The notes: a model not told the origin generated them from the sequence alone. 64,000 bases of DNA from Aselliscus stoliczkanus (GCA_033961575.1 CM066735.1:88105449-88169448), one strand, 5' to 3'. Positions 44,346 to 57,226 are shown, numbered from the stretch's first letter. A program made the numbers and translations.

Positions 44346-46700
44346 AGAATAAAATGTGGCCAGTCTTTTAACAAGCTAACTACTGTTCTATACTGAGAAC
44401 TTGAGGCTATATGGGTACTAACTTATACAAGTCCAAATATTTAGAGGCGTTTTGCGAGTAAGCATGTTATCACTAAGAGGAGGGGGCATTTTGGGGAAAT
44501 GAACAGAGTCTCTAGTACATTCTTTTCTGGGAAGCCATCAACAGGAAACAGAAAAGCTTTATGAGGCAGCAATGAATGAAGTAGCCTTCATGGGTGATGT
44601 CACAGGTGACCACCTTTTGAAATTGTTGGATTGATTTCAAAACTCAGTTTAACCCCCACTTCACTCAACCTCTGTGACTCAGCTTTGGGCAGTTGAGTGT
44701 GAAAATGACAAGGATGAGTCAAGCTTTGAAATCTCTGTGAAAATAGGAGACACCTCTCAGCCTGCAGCAATCTTTTTTTTTTTTCCAAATGCTAAAACCC
44801 ACACTTAAAGAAAACAAAAGTTACTGCAAAATATGTACAGAATCTTCTGACTTAATCAAAATGTATATTTCTCCAAACCTGATCTATTTCTACTTAAAAA
44901 AAAAAACTGAAATAAGTTTCAATTGGCGATTGGGAAAGGAGTATATCACTGTGTTTCTTTATATTCACAAATCAAAAATTAGAACATGATCAGGCAGATT
45001 CATAATTGTGAAAAGAACCTGTTTTTATTTTAAATAAAGCTTTAATGTTTGAACAAGAAGACTGGCTGTGGCCTAAAAGAAAAGTATGGGCATAACTATT
45101 TCTATATTATTAAATATCCAGGATCTTTCATGAAGTATGTGTTATGGCTACATTCTAAGGCACAGATTTAATAGTTATAGTTTGTTAAAGCAGAAGGAAG
45201 TTAAGCTGACTATCTGGTTAGAAGATAACACAATATGTCTCTGGGCTATGAATGAACTTAAGGGAATGTGAGAGCATTTTTTGGTGTCATCCATATGTAA
45301 GAAATAATCATAAAGTATAACTGTAATGAATCCAGTTTTGAAAGTCCACTTTTCTGTAAGAAAGGTAGCCTTTTTAGCACCTGGGGAAATGCAGGTGTTG
45401 GTAAGCTCAGGCAAGAGAGATTGGACTCCGGCTGTGTCAGCTATGCCTGTTTAGCAAAGAAGCTCAGAGCTAGAGGATGAAATACAATGTTGGGTTTTTA
45501 GAACAAGAAATAGTCTTTCCTATCATTGGGAGGGGATGTTAACTTATGAGGTTGACAGAAATTCCCAAGTTATGTTACACTGAACAATGGATGTCGTGGG
45601 AGAGAGAAATAAAAGGGCTCCTTTTTCAAATCGCTTTGAGAAACCATGCATGCCATAAATTTTTGTGGAGATGCACATGGCATCCAAACATATAAGAGGT
45701 CCTGAGAAGCCCTGTTTCTCATTAAAGTTTCTGGAAAAGGATTCTCACAAACCAGTACTCTGTGAACTTAGTTCAGGAAATGGGAGAGAAGTTTTGGAAA
45801 AGCACCTGATTATAGAGAGGAGTGTGGTCATTTGACGAGTAAGTTGAGTTTCCCACGAAAAAGAAGCAAAGATGTGTGCTTCGCTAGAAGTATGGTTATA
45901 ATACTGAGCCAGGTAATGTACTTTAAATCCACTGGAAGAAACAAGATTGAGTAGAAAAACTCAAGGCAAGTGAAGAGTCCTGCCCAGAAAACAAGGCAAT
46001 CAATTGCTTGATGTTAGGTACTTAAGAAATAAGTCGTCTGGTGGTGGTGGTGAGGGAGGGAGGTGAGGGATATAGCTCTACCCTCAGCTTTCTTGTAAAT
46101 AAAGTGCTTATTTCTATTTTGCCAAAAATTCTAAAAAAAAAAAAAAAATCTAATCTTACCTAGGTCTTGGAGATAGAAGGATTATATTTTTTTGAACAGA
46201 AAATAAAAATATCTGACTTTTTGAATCAAAATGCCCACCTTCAAATCTTGATCAGCATGGCAGAGGAAACCAAGGTACCCTGGGGTCCAGGCACAATTGT
46301 ACCATACACAGAGCCACAGCCAAGAGTCAGTGAGACACTGGCTAAGATTTGTAGAAAACAGTAAAAACATAGGTAGGAGATCATGAAGTTGGAAAACTGC
46401 CCTCTTCCCAGCTGGGCTTCCTTTTGCAATCTCTTTTAGCTTGAATTGTTGATGCTTTTCCTGACACTTGGGAAACTCTCAACCACCATGGAGGGAAACA
46501 GGGCTTTCTGCCTCACCACTCTCCCTTTTTCTTTTTGTCTTTGTTCAGTTTGTGGCCCTGGTGCCATGCTGATGCTAAGCTGTCACTTCGGGCTTGTTAG
46601 TCAAATTATGGTGATTAATGCAAACAGCCAACATGAACTTTGAGCTGCTCAGATGTTAGATAACCCACGAGCTGGCAGAGAGCCATCCTTCTACATATCC
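44346..46700. other. Unassigned, repeat-poor DNA
   Basis: Over 2 kb with no confident repeat. Poly-T at 44771-44783 and poly-A at 46133-46148 without recognised element bodies. Short open frames only. Sub-block 46520-46680 is described separately. Confidence 0.35.
46520..46680. promoter_or_regulatory. Candidate conserved non-coding block
   Basis: Contains 'caaattatggtgattaatgcaaac', a composite of a homeodomain TAAT core and a POU octamer-like TGCAAA site, in sequence with no repeat signature. Suggests an enhancer; inference only. Confidence 0.3.
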
Positions 46701-46792
46701 TAAGTGACTCAGACATCTTTCAACACCGAAGAAGGTCTTCCCCAAGCACAGAATTCTGTAATTCTTAAGTGACTCAGACACCTTTCAAAACC
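46701..46792 (+). repeat. Imperfect direct repeat, about 65-bp period
   Basis: A 27-bp segment beginning taagtgactcagaca recurs at 46701-46727 and 46766-46792 with two mismatches (atctttcaacacc versus cctttcaaaacc). The intervening sequence is not duplicated. Confidence 0.8.
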
Positions 46793-48317
46793 AAAAGACA
46801 GCCTTTTGGTATTTGATATAAATTTGATGGCCATGTTCTTTTCAGAAGATAAAATTAATGAGGCTGTTAAGAAATAAATGGCTTCTGGTAGGAAAAAAAA
46901 AAAAAGAAAAGGTTGAATTCTATTGACTCCTGCCATGTACATGATACTGTTCCTAACTAGAAAATTTTCCACAAAATCCAAGCCTCCATCATCTTTTCTT
47001 CTAAATGTGGTCATTTTCTTTAACTAGGTTTGAGAAACAATTAAGAACCCACCGCTATCATTGCTTTAGCTTGTATATGTGGTAAATGGTGATATGTTCA
47101 CTGTTTTCCTAATTTGAAGCAAATGCTTTGGAGACTAATAAGGAAAGTAAATATAAAACACTTAGAACTTTGAAAGAAGCTTACTATAGAAATCCAAGAG
47201 GCTATTGTTTATTGCATAATAAGGAAGACTCAACTCTGAAATTCTCCAGAGAATATGTCACCAAACTTTCTGACCTAACATCAACTTAGAACTCTTGCCA
47301 CAAGGGATTTCCTGCCTAGGTTGGTATAAAGAAGCCAACTATGAGAAAAATTTTCCATCAACATGAATGGCTGGGGGATACCCTATGAAATCACCGTTTC
47401 CTTTAATGCTCCATTTTATGATTCTATAAAGTATACTCAGAAAGGCCAACACAGGCAAAATTTTATCCAACTCTTTCTTTCCTGAGGGCTCATCATCCAA
47501 GAGCAGAGTTCAAGACCTTTTTTTTTTGGTGGTCGGCCATTATTGTGTGGGTTGAGTCAATCTCTCTAGAATTGAGATGAGTCTGGTCTTGGTCATTTTT
47601 ATGACCACCTTCATTTCATCTTCTGCTGCAAGTGAGCCTGAGCTCTCATTCCGTCTTTCCTTGGAGGAGCTTCTCTTTCCTTAGATTTCAGGTGATATGT
47701 GTGCCCTGCAACCTCAACAATCTGAAGAGTTCAAAAAACGTTATGATTTTGTAATCTCTTCAGTTTTTCCTGTTGTTAGGATAACAGGGATAGTCTGTCT
47801 TGTTTTCTACATCCTAAGCCACAGTGGAACTCAGAACCATTAAGAAAAGGGAGGGGGGTAGGAAAGGGATAAGGAAGAACATGAGAAGACTTCATTCAAA
47901 GTCATGTTTCTAGCAGAACTTGCAGATTGTGCAATTTAGGGCTATGGATCTGAACTTGAATTGACCTGTCAGAAATGGAAGGGTTATTCTCTTACTTCTA
48001 GATTAGTTTAGAGAAGCCTTAGGAAGCTAGATTGAATCCAGTTTGGATCTGAATCCTAGCTATGTCCTCTCAACTGACCCAACAACTGGTGGTAGAACCC
48101 TCATTCCTGATTACTATAGCGCATTTTCAAATTATTTCATCCACAGTAGCGCAGCTTTTTCTGGTGTGTGTCTGTAAATGTAACCGAGACCATATGGTCT
48201 TTTCCTCCTGGGTGACCAAATGTTATCTTGCCTACTGCCTTCATTTGCTAACCCTGTGTGCTCATGAAATGATGTCTCGGCCTGAATGGAAGTAAAAGGA
48301 GAATAGAGTATGAATGA
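46793..48317. other. Unassigned DNA
   Basis: No gene or confident repeat. A stretch at 47500-47830 (ggtggtcggccattattgtgtggg) may be part of an unrecognised retroelement. Confidence 0.35.
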
Positions 48318-48440
48318 AACGATAACAAAAAACAGTGCTACTGTTTATCAAGCATTTGCCACACACCAGAGCCATGTATGTGGCAAGTACTTAACTGCAT
48401 TATCTCGTTTGATTCTCATAGCAAGCCTATTATTATCTCA
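48318..48440 (-). repeat. MIR SINE, truncated
   Basis: 'tactgtttatcaagcatttgcc', 'ggcaagtacttaactgcattatctcgtttgattctcatagcaa', 'ttattatctcattgtaaaa'. Reverse MIR, ending where the L1 begins. Confidence 0.75.
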
Positions 48441-49800
48441 TTGTAAAAATAAAAAAAGTCAATAAATGATGCTGGGGAAACTGAACAGCCACATACAAAA
48501 GGATGAAATTAGACTGTTTTACACTGTTTTTAAAAAAATTAACTCAAAATGGAATAAAGACTTGAATGTAAGATCTGAAACCATAAAACTAGAAGAAAAC
48601 ATAGGTAGTAAGCTCTTTGACATGAGTCTGTTTTTTTGTATCTTACTCTAAAAGCAAAAGCAACAAAAGCAAAAATAAGCAAGTTGGATTAAACCAAACT
48701 AAAAAGCTTCTGCACAACAAAAGAGACCATCAACAAAATAAAGACAACTTACTGAATGAGAGGAAATACTGCCAGTCGTATAACAATAAGGGGTTAGTAA
48801 CAAAAATATATAAAGAATTCATACAACTCAATATCAAAACCAAAACAAAATAAAATAAAAAAAAACAATTAAAATATGGGCAGGGGATCTGAATAAATAT
48901 TTTTCCAAAGAAGACATACAGATGGTGAACAGATATATGAAAAATGCTCAATGTTGTTAATCAGAGGATTGCAAATCAAAACTACCATGAGTTATCACCT
49001 CATCTTAGGGTGTTGGAATGATGATTATGAAAAAGATAAGAAATAACATGTATTGGCAAAAATGTGGAGAAAGGGAACCCTTGTGCACAGCTGGTGGGAA
49101 TGTAAATTCATGTAGCCAGTATAAAAAACAGTACGGAGGTTCCTCAAAAAATTAAAACCACCATATGATCCAGTGATTCCACTTCTAGGTATTTATCCAA
49201 AGAAAATGAAAACACTAATTTGAAAAGATATATGCACCTCCATGTTCATTGCAGCATTATTTACAATAGCAAAGCTATGGAAACAACCTAAGTGCCCATC
49301 AATGGATGAATGAAAAGAAAAGATATGATAGATATACATATAGGTATAGATATAGATAGATAGATATACAATGAAATACTATTCAGTCATAAAAAAGGAA
49401 TGAAATACTGCCATTTGTAACAACATGGATGGAACTTGAGGGCATCATGTTAAGTGAAATAAGTCAGAAAAAGACAAACACCATATGATCTCATTTATTT
49501 GTGGACTCTAAACTCCTCCCCCTAAAAATAAAACCCATCAAGCTCAGAGATACAGAGAACAGATTGGTTGTTGCCAGGGATGGGATGGGGAATGGCGGGG
49601 GTAGGGGTAGGGGGCGAGGAGAGAAACAGGTTAAGGGAGTCAAAAGGCACAAACTTCCAGTTATAAAATAGGTCATGGTATGCGATGTACAGCATGGTGA
49701 CTGTAGATAATTACATTGTATTTCATATTTGAAAGATGCTAAGAGCGAAAAAAGAATCTGAAGAACAAAGAATTGAAGCAACCTATATGTGCAAAATTTG
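48441..49800 (+). mobile_element. L1 LINE 3' fragment (older L1M-type)
   Basis: Covers the ORF2 C-terminal region and 3' UTR: 'caataaatgatgctggggaaactg', 'gatctgaaaccataaaact', 'catatgatccagtgattccac', 'catatgatctcatttatttg', then a G-rich stretch at 49578-49620. Frames are broken throughout. A GATA-rich expansion lies at 49326-49370. Confidence 0.9.
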
Positions 49801-50879
49801 AAGATCTAATAGTAGATCCAGCATTCCAATTTAGTGTCTTCACTACTACTCAAGTATATTGATATCTGTCTGATACTGGCTTTTTTTTTTTTATTACCTG
49901 TTTGGTTTATAGAGTGATGACTCTTAGATACAATCTCTTGGGTTAATGGACATTTTCTGTGAACAGGCTGACTTTTGAAGATGAATCCAGAAACCCTGTC
50001 ATTCCTGGATTGTGGAAGTCCTCTCTCTCCCGTGTCAGAATCCTGTTAGGATGTCACCCTTAACACAACAGGAGCTGTGACAGTAAAAGGCAGACAATGG
50101 AAAGTAGACAAAGTCGTGAATCCCTGCCTCCCACTGCAGGGTTGACAAGATACACTGAGACCTGTGGCCTGGGTTTGGGACCCAGCTGCTAAAAGCCCTT
50201 TCCTTGGTTTCTCTAAGAAGCCCAGTGATTGGGAATATTTTAGAGAGGCACAGCTGTGGGGGAGCAGAGGAACACCTTGCTTGTTGCATTTTCCTAAAGA
50301 AAACAAGCTGACTATATATATTTGGATTTATCCAAGGGTGCTGAATATACTTTTTAAAATTTATTTATTTATTTTTTGAAAATTTTGAAGCAAAATAAAA
50401 ACATTCAGGTTGTAGTAGCCAGATTTTGTCCAATCTTATGTACATTTCATTTTTCCTATGTTTCTTGTGGGCTCATGTCAATACAGTGTAGTCTTATTAT
50501 AAAATGATATCAAACATTGTGTAGCTTTTTATAGTCTGCAAAATATTTTACATACACTACATCATTTCATCTTATGACAGCAGTAAGACAGGTGGAGAAA
50601 TTGAAGGACACTCTTTGTTTTTAAATTAAAGTTTGACAATTGTTAGTAAGCTACACAGTGTGATAGATAGATGATGTATTACAGAAGGACACTCTTGTGT
50701 GAGGCTTGCACTAGGGAACAAAATAAGGAAGGATCAGCTCTGCGTCCGGATCTCCACCCTTTGTGATCACATGACTTGTTGACACAACTTGTCACCTGGG
50801 TACCTAAGACCCAGCCTTCCAGTTTTCATCCTGGGAATGACTCAGTGGGACTATGCCATTACTCTTCCAGTAGCCCACC
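49801..50879. other. Unassigned DNA
   Basis: No gene or confident repeat. (TTTA)n-like patch at 50358-50375. Confidence 0.35.
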
Positions 50880-51700
50880 ATAATTGGGAGAATCCTAACC
50901 AATTTATAGTTCCTTCAGCAGTGCCTGGTTCCCCACATCGTCACCAACCCTAGCTCTCAGCAACTGTTAAAAATTTTGCCTATTACAGGTGAAAAATGGT
51001 ATCTCATGGTCATTTCAATTCATCTTTGTATTCTTATTAGAAGTTATGTATTTTCTCATAAATTTATAGACCATTTATATTTCTTCTATAAGTTGCCTTT
51101 GTCCTCTTAATACGTTCATAAATCTCAATAGTTTTAATCTTTTCAAATCAAATTTAAACTATTTCCCTTATAAACAACATGTGTGCATTTTTTTTCTTTT
51201 AAAACCTAATCTGAAAGATTTTATCTTTTGATGGATAAAATCAAGCTATTTGTTTTCATTGTGATTACATGTATATTCTATCTTATCTCTGCTATTTTTT
51301 TTTGTTTGTTTCCTATTTGCTATGATCTTCTTCTCATTCCTGTCACTGCATTGAATGAATTTTCTTTGTTCCTTTTCTGGTTTGGTGTTGTGTTTTGCTG
51401 TGTCTTATACCAGTATTTTGGAAACTCTATATCTTATTTCTAGTTATGTCATGTTTAGTCATATATTTTAATGCATTTATTCATAATTTCCTATTGTTCA
51501 GGATAAATCAATATTTATGAAAAACACACCTTTCAAAGAGGTGTATTTGGCATATTTTTATTTCTTCCTTTCTCCCTAGAAGTATTTTAGTCCCAGATTT
51601 TAACTTTTTTTTATTTATGATTTTTGTCTCTCAAATGTTTAGTGATTCTTTCTTGTTCATTTAATTTTGTAAACTGAAGGCTGGGTGATTAACATAGCAT
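50880..51700 (-). mobile_element. Old L1 LINE, 3' portion of ORF2
   Basis: Reverse L1: 'aatttatagttccttcagcagtgcc', 'acaggtgaaaaatggtatctcatgg', 'gattttatcttttgatggataaaatcaagc'. Heavily decayed, no long frame on the sense strand. Confidence 0.75.
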
Positions 51701-52574
51701 CTACTATGGATTTTTCTCAACATATATGAAGTTTTACATCTGTAATGGAGCTCTGTTTTCACTGAGAAGGTTCCCTTCAGTGGACAGAGAATGACAGAAT
51801 TTAGGCTTCTCTAAGAATGTGGGCCAAAGTCATAATAACTCCATTCTCGGTTGCCAAATTTAGCAGGCAATTTGCTTTAATATTTTGCACAAAATAGAAG
51901 CAGCTGCCTTTCTATTTTATATTCAAATTCAGAGTTGCAGTCTACTTTTCTCTCCTGTCCCAATGCTCATTTTTTATCCTCAAAACAGAGCCCCTAATTT
52001 ATTGAGAGACCATTGTAGTTTTAACCTACGCATAGGTTCATAGCCAGCTGTTGAATATGAGGATGTGGGGGGATGAATGGAGGTGGAGACCAACTGACAT
52101 AGCTATTCAGCTATCTTTTGACTGATTATCTCAGAGATCATCACTTGACTCAGCCCTTGCTGTTTTTGTTGAGAAGGTTTGCACTGCCTTAGGCAATATC
52201 CCTTACTCATGGCACAATTTGGGATTGCCAGCCTGTGCTTTGATTTTTCCATCAATAAGTTATTTCTTCTTCTGTCTTCCAAATATCCCCCACATTTCTG
52301 ATCCAGAAATAGCATCGTTCCTCATTTACCACCTTTAACTAGAATTACTAACAAGTCACAGACAGAAAACCTGAGGCTCAGGGAAGGCAACCTTGAAAAC
52401 TAGGAGGCACCATCCAGGGATATCACCTGTGGCTTGCAGTATTGATAGGGAAGTGCAGTAGGAAACGGGAAAACCATTCTTGGGAGCCAGCTCCACCTGT
52501 CCCATCCCTGTACATGTGAGCATCTTTACCCTTTTAAAGCACCAAGTGATACTCTCTTCTCAGTCTCATTCTTT
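51701..52574. other. Unassigned DNA
   Basis: No gene or confident repeat. Confidence 0.35.
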
Positions 52575-52588
52575 AAGAAGATGCTGTT

Positions 52589-52711
52589 GGGCCGGCCGAG
52601 TGGCGCAGTGGTTAAGAGCTGGCTTAGGAAGCCAGCGGCCCCGATTCGGGTCCCATATACAAGGGCCAGTGACACTGCCCTCAAAAAAAAAAAAAAAAAA
52701 GAAAGAAAGAA
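52589..52711 (+). mobile_element. Short-form tRNA-derived SINE, reference copy
   Basis: A perfect box A (tggcgcagtgg, 52601-52611) and box B (gattcgggtcc, 52643-52653) are about 32 bp apart, suited to TFIIIC binding. The hairpin ctggctt/aagccag is almost intact. It ends tgccctc plus A18 and (GAAA)n. A 14-bp perfect target-site duplication, aagaagatgctgtt, lies at 52575-52588 and 52712-52725, indicating a young insertion. Confidence 0.97.
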
Positions 52712-52844
52712 AAGAAGATGCTGTTCCAGCTATGTGAGATGTGCCATGAGCTGCCTAGAGCACATTGTCTCTGGGCAACTTGGGAAACATGGTAGCTGCA
52801 GCATATTGAAATGTATAAGCAGCCCCTCCTCCTATTACCCTTTT

Positions 52845-52970
52845 GTTAATCTATTTAACCCAAATATATTGAGTGCCTACCAGTTACCATCTAGTCTGTT
52901 AATGCTGGGTTCACCATGGTACAGAAAATAGGCAGCTTTCTGTCCTCATAGAGCCTATAGTCACTACTGT
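52845..52970 (-). repeat. L2 LINE 3' end
   Basis: 'aatatattgagtgcctaccagttacc', 'ctgttaatgctgggttcaccatggtacagaa', 'tgtcctcatagagcctatagtc' follow the reversed L2 3' end. Confidence 0.75.
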
Positions 52971-54310
52971 GTCTTCACACCAGCCATCAGTACCTGATTT
53001 CTACTTTAGCTTCTTTTATCTCAATTCTCCTCAGTAAGAGACCCTACTAATCAATGCAATGAAGCAACTACTTTAGTAGGACTTTGAAACTATCACTAAT
53101 ACTGTATTAGGAAAGCAAAGTAGGATTTTACCAACAGTGAAGTTTGGGCAAGAGAGTCACATTTTAGAAATTATGATCATTTTAGTTCTCTTTAGAAAAA
53201 CATTGGAGTGAAGAATGCTGGTCTAAAATGAATATATTGATTCAGTGAAAGCTTCTGAACTACCTTTCTCTTGTTGAATGGTGTATTGCTGTCTTAATCA
53301 AATGGGGACATGTAAACTATGCAGTAAAAGTGGGAAATGAAGTGAGATTCAGAGTGTGATCAACCCTTAATAGAATGAGTGGCTTTGGGGATATTGGGAT
53401 ATTTAGGGTTCATATCTGGGCCTCATTCTCTTTGTCCCAAAGATAAGAAGATGGCACTAAATGACATCTAAGGTCTTTTAGCAGTGATTTTACTGGGCCC
53501 AGGTTAATAAAAATATAATGCATCAAATTCTGAGTTCATCTTTTTTATTTCCACTCACAAAGGGCTCTCCTTGAGATCAGAGGGAGTTCTACGGTGGCAG
53601 AATAAAGGAGAAAGATGGCAATTGGACCTATAAAGTAATAGTCTTACAATCCACTAGATTGCTATTGGGTGGTATATCTTACATTGCCTAATAAGGTGTC
53701 AAAATGAGCTACTTTCTGAAGAAGGGCTTATGTTTTAATAAGGAGATAGATGTCTTCCTCTGTTGTCTGTGAAATCTCAATGACAGTATAGATCACTGTG
53801 GGGAGAAAAATCAAAGCAAGTTGGTTAAGTTACTTTTTATAAGATAGTGTGGGATGGAAAGATTCTTTCTGGGGTTTGCATGTTTTTTCATCCTTCTGTG
53901 CTCCCCCCGGCCTTTTCATCACTCCCACCTGCCACTCTGCACTTGCTCAGGAAAAAGCTGGAAAAAGGAAGCTTTGGGATCTGAAAAGCCCAGGACTTAC
54001 TTTTGGGCTGCATGCAATTTACACCTTTCTAGACGATAGTCCTTAGAAACCGCAGTAATTGGTGAATGATGTTTATTGAATTGGCCTTCTCAAATTGTCA
54101 CTGGAATGGAGTGAGAAATTGTTATACATCCTGCCAGTGTCATGCTGTTGGTGCTGGGCTTTAAAGGACCCCTTTAGAGTATACATGGAAGGGGTGTCCA
54201 TTAAGCATTGTTTCAAGGCTCAAAAATGTCTCTCTTCTCTTTCTACTTCTTTTTGCTCTTGTGTCACCTTTAGCACCTGCCCTCCAAAACCCACTTGTAT
54301 ACATATTAGA
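52971..54310. other. Unassigned DNA
   Basis: No gene or confident repeat over about 1.3 kb. Confidence 0.35.
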
Positions 54311-54320
54311 TGGATGGGGA

Positions 54321-54386
54321 GACACATACACACACACACACACAAAAAAAAAAAAAAACACAAAAAAAAAAACACACACACACACT
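54321..54386. repeat. (CA)n / poly-A composite microsatellite
   Basis: AC runs, two A runs separated by 'cac', then another AC run. It creates short low-complexity frames on both strands (His/Thr/Lys and Val/Cys/Phe). Confidence 0.95.
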
Positions 54387-54407
54387 TACATAAATATCTA
54401 TATGGAG

Positions 54408-54625
54408 CCTGTGGAATATAGTTAAGAGCATATGCTCAGTAGTGAGATTGCCTGGTTCCTCCATTTAGCAGCTGAATGATCTTAGCAAACTCCCTTAACC
54501 TCTCTGTGCCTCAGTTTCCTCTATATTATAGGGTTGTTATGAGGATTAAATGGTTTATCCTTGTCCAGTATTTAGCACAGGGTCTGGCATACTGTAAGTA
54601 CCCTATAAATGTTAGGTATGCTCAT
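54408..54625 (+). repeat. MIR SINE, well preserved
   Basis: 'gttaagagcatatgctcag', 'aacctctctgtgcctcagtttcctc', 'gggttgttatgaggattaaatg' and 'agcacagggtctggcatactgtaagtaccctataaatg'. Nearly full-length, the best MIR in the window. Confidence 0.95.
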
Positions 54626-55400
54626 GGTGAACTTTAACTGTGTTTTTATTCTTTTTGAGTCCTGGGGAATGGATACCTTTGGCAGTGAGACTCTCCAGTA
54701 AGGTGCTCTCAAAAGACCAGCCTAGATGGAGCTAGGTTTCCAGTGTGGGAGTAGAGTAGGTAAAGTACTATGTGGCTTGCCCTTTGCTCTCACACAAATT
54801 CAAGTCCTGAAAGCAGCTTGGAGGCTGGGTAGTAATGGCCTCTAAGTGCCCTTTCAAAGAAGACACACTTAAATGTCACTTATGCTGAAACTTAACTCTA
54901 AGGTGAGTAAGTTAAGGGAACTGGTTGCATTATTCAATGCTGGGCATGTGATCTGTAGTGGTCAAAATCATTCTGACAAAGCCTCCCAGTGGTCTCCCTT
55001 CCATACTCGTTCCCATTGCTTCGGCACCTGTGTCCCTCAGCATCACTTCGGGAAAGAGGGAGGAGGGTAAATGGGTGGGGACTTCTGATGTGATGCTGAC
55101 AAATACAAGCAATGGGAAACTTGACAGTTTCTGTCCAGATGGACTCCCTAGTTTCCTTCATTCTTTTTTTTTTTTTTTTGTCTCATTTGTGATGGGCTCT
55201 GGTTTCATTTAAGTTGAGTTTCAAGTTTTAACCTTAAGTAAGCACTGCTTGCAAGGTCAACACGATTGCCATTTGCAGAGAACTGTGGTCCCATGCACAG
55301 GGCTAGAAGGGACACCAGACCTGCTGGCAAGAACCTGCCCTCCATTGTCCCAGTTGTGGCTCCCAGCAGGTGAAACTAAATCTTGCTCCTTTTAAATGTT
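54626..55400. other. Unassigned DNA
   Basis: No gene or confident repeat; poly-T at 55166-55179. Confidence 0.35.
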
Positions 55401-55412
55401 CTCTTCTAGTTT

Positions 55413-55861
55413 TTTTTTAAAGATTTTATTGGGGAATTGGGGGAGGGGAACAGCATTGGGGAATAGAGAAAGGGGAACAGACAAGTTGCTGTCTTTTTGT
55501 TCTTCAGTCTAGTTGCAGAGAACGTTGCTTCACTGGCCCATGTTGGTATTGTCATTGTGCTCTTCCCGGATGAGGCAGATGGGTCGCTGACCTCTGGATG
55601 GTCGCTTACTGTGGCTATTGGCAGCTCACACCTGTTGCCAGCCACTCACGCTGGCTGCCAGCTACTCACTGTAGCCTATGGCAGCCCACTGCAGCAGGGG
55701 CTGCAGCCTACTCTGTCGCTGGGGCTCGCAGCCCAGCTCCAGGTGGAGCTGTTGTTAGCTGTAGAGGGCAGTGTCACTGGCCCTCATATGTGGGATCCGA
55801 ACCGGGACCACTGGCATCCCAAAACCAGCTCTTAACCAATGGGCCTCTCAGCCAGCCCTTC
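55413..55861 (-). mobile_element. Long-form tRNA-derived SINE, longest copy
   Basis: Reverse orientation. It begins with poly-T and aaagattttattgggg, and the head ends 'ctctcagccagccc'. A 12-bp target-site duplication, ctcttctagttt, lies at 55401-55412 and 55862-55873. Box A region is mutated (head reads gggcctctcagcc). A local duplication in the GC-rich module ('gccactcac' and 'gctactcac' units around 55640-55670) makes this copy the longest. Confidence 0.94.
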
Positions 55862-55873
55862 CTCTTCTAGTTT

Positions 55874-57060
55874 AACAGTTGTCCACAAGGACAGCCAATG
55901 AGAGATTTTTAGTGGCCATGCATCTTGCTTTTGTGGGCAGTGTGTCACAAATTTTCTGTGCTGCTGAGAAGGGGAAAGAAATACTCATGGAGAAAACCCA
56001 GGTGCCTTGAACAGTTAAGGAAATAGTAGGAACAAAAATTTCTCTCCTCCCTTTCCATTGAATGTAATAAATGGTTTTAGCTAACATGCATAGAACTTCT
56101 CATGAAAACTTGCTGTAGCATAAACATACAAGTCCCTAAAATGGACACATTTTATAATAAATCAAAAGAACAAAAAATAGGAAAAATGCCTTTCTACACA
56201 TAGTATACAGAGCTTTGTGTAAATGCCAAAGAAGCTGTCAAAAGCTGGCAGTTGAAAACTCTTATGAATTTATCAGGGCCCTCTATATATTGTTTAAGGT
56301 GACTCATCCCAATATTTCATGAATAGAAACTCTTTTTCATTTTTATGAGGCCCAGTGCCTGGAAGTAGACAACAATAGTAGCAATAAACTCACCAGTATA
56401 ATGCCTGGTGAATCTATTGAATGGAGGTGTGAGAATGCTGTTCTGGGCTTTATCATGGGCTTCTGCCAGCCAGCATTCGTTCATTCATGCGTTCATTTAC
56501 TTCCTCCTACTTCTAGCTAATAGTATCAGCTAAAATTTATAGCTATTGGCTAGAAAGAACTGAGGGCCAGGGGGAGATGTGACAATGGCTAAGGTATCAA
56601 CTGTGGCTCTCTCTGGGAGAAGGAAGGCAGAGATGTAGAGATACAGCAATTTCTACATGCTGTCCTCTGGGAAAAATAGAATTTAACAAAAAGCTTTGCA
56701 TTTCAAGGTCATCAATTTCCAGACATGAAGCTTTGCTTTTGAGACACATGAGGTTCTGCAAACCATGGAGGTTGTCCAGGACTTTGGCTGCTTGCTGCTG
56801 GAAGAGGGGAAAGGAAATGAGGCTCTGGGAGCTACATAGGGAATCAACTGCTTATGTCTTTCAAATCTACTGAAAAATTCAACTGTCCTTCTCAAGGGAT
56901 CCACTCCAAGACCTCTCTGAGGAGGCAGCCTTTCTCCCATGAGCCCTGTGCTATGAAAGGGCATAAGTCCCATTTGCAGGAAATCTTACACTCAGAAGCA
57001 CACTCTCTCATTGATCTTTGTCTTTGAAGTATGTGTTCACCCACAACATGTGACTCAAAG
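55874..57060. other. Unassigned DNA
   Basis: No gene or confident repeat. A (CATT)-like patch at 56476-56500 may be a remnant L2 tail. Confidence 0.35.
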
Positions 57061-57064
57061 ACAC

Positions 57065-57226
57065 ATAAAAGGAGTGGCAACCCCCGTGGCCCAGGGTAAG
57101 GTCGTTACCTTGTGAGAGATGCTGGTTTGAAGATTAGTCACACTTCATGCAGGATAACCTTTGCCATTCCCTGCCCACCTTCCTTCTAACTAATTTCAAA
57201 ATAAATCTTTTTCTTTTTGAAGAAAA
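57065..57226 (+). mobile_element. Second, distinct tRNA-derived SINE-like element
   Basis: Near the start lies a box A-like tggcccaggg and, about 35 bp on, a box B-like ggtttgaagatt, flanking a tRNA-like arm. It ends with aaaataaatcttttt (a polyadenylation signal-like and T-run terminator) and an A-rich stretch. It does not match the main SINE family. No clear target duplication was found, so an old insertion or another origin is possible. Confidence 0.5.

Noticed and set aside
46133..46148. Processed pseudogene ending in poly-A
   Set aside because: A polyadenylation-like 'aataaa' lies upstream (about 46098) but no coding remnant of a known gene could be read before it.
52601..52653. Possible functional tRNA gene (good box A and box B)
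   Set aside because: The fold has an over-long arm and no canonical anticodon loop or acceptor stem. Multiple copies with A-tails and target duplications show it is a SINE.
54161..54421. Open frames with His/Thr/Lys or Val/Cys/Phe runs
   Set aside because: Produced by the (CA)n and poly-A microsatellite.
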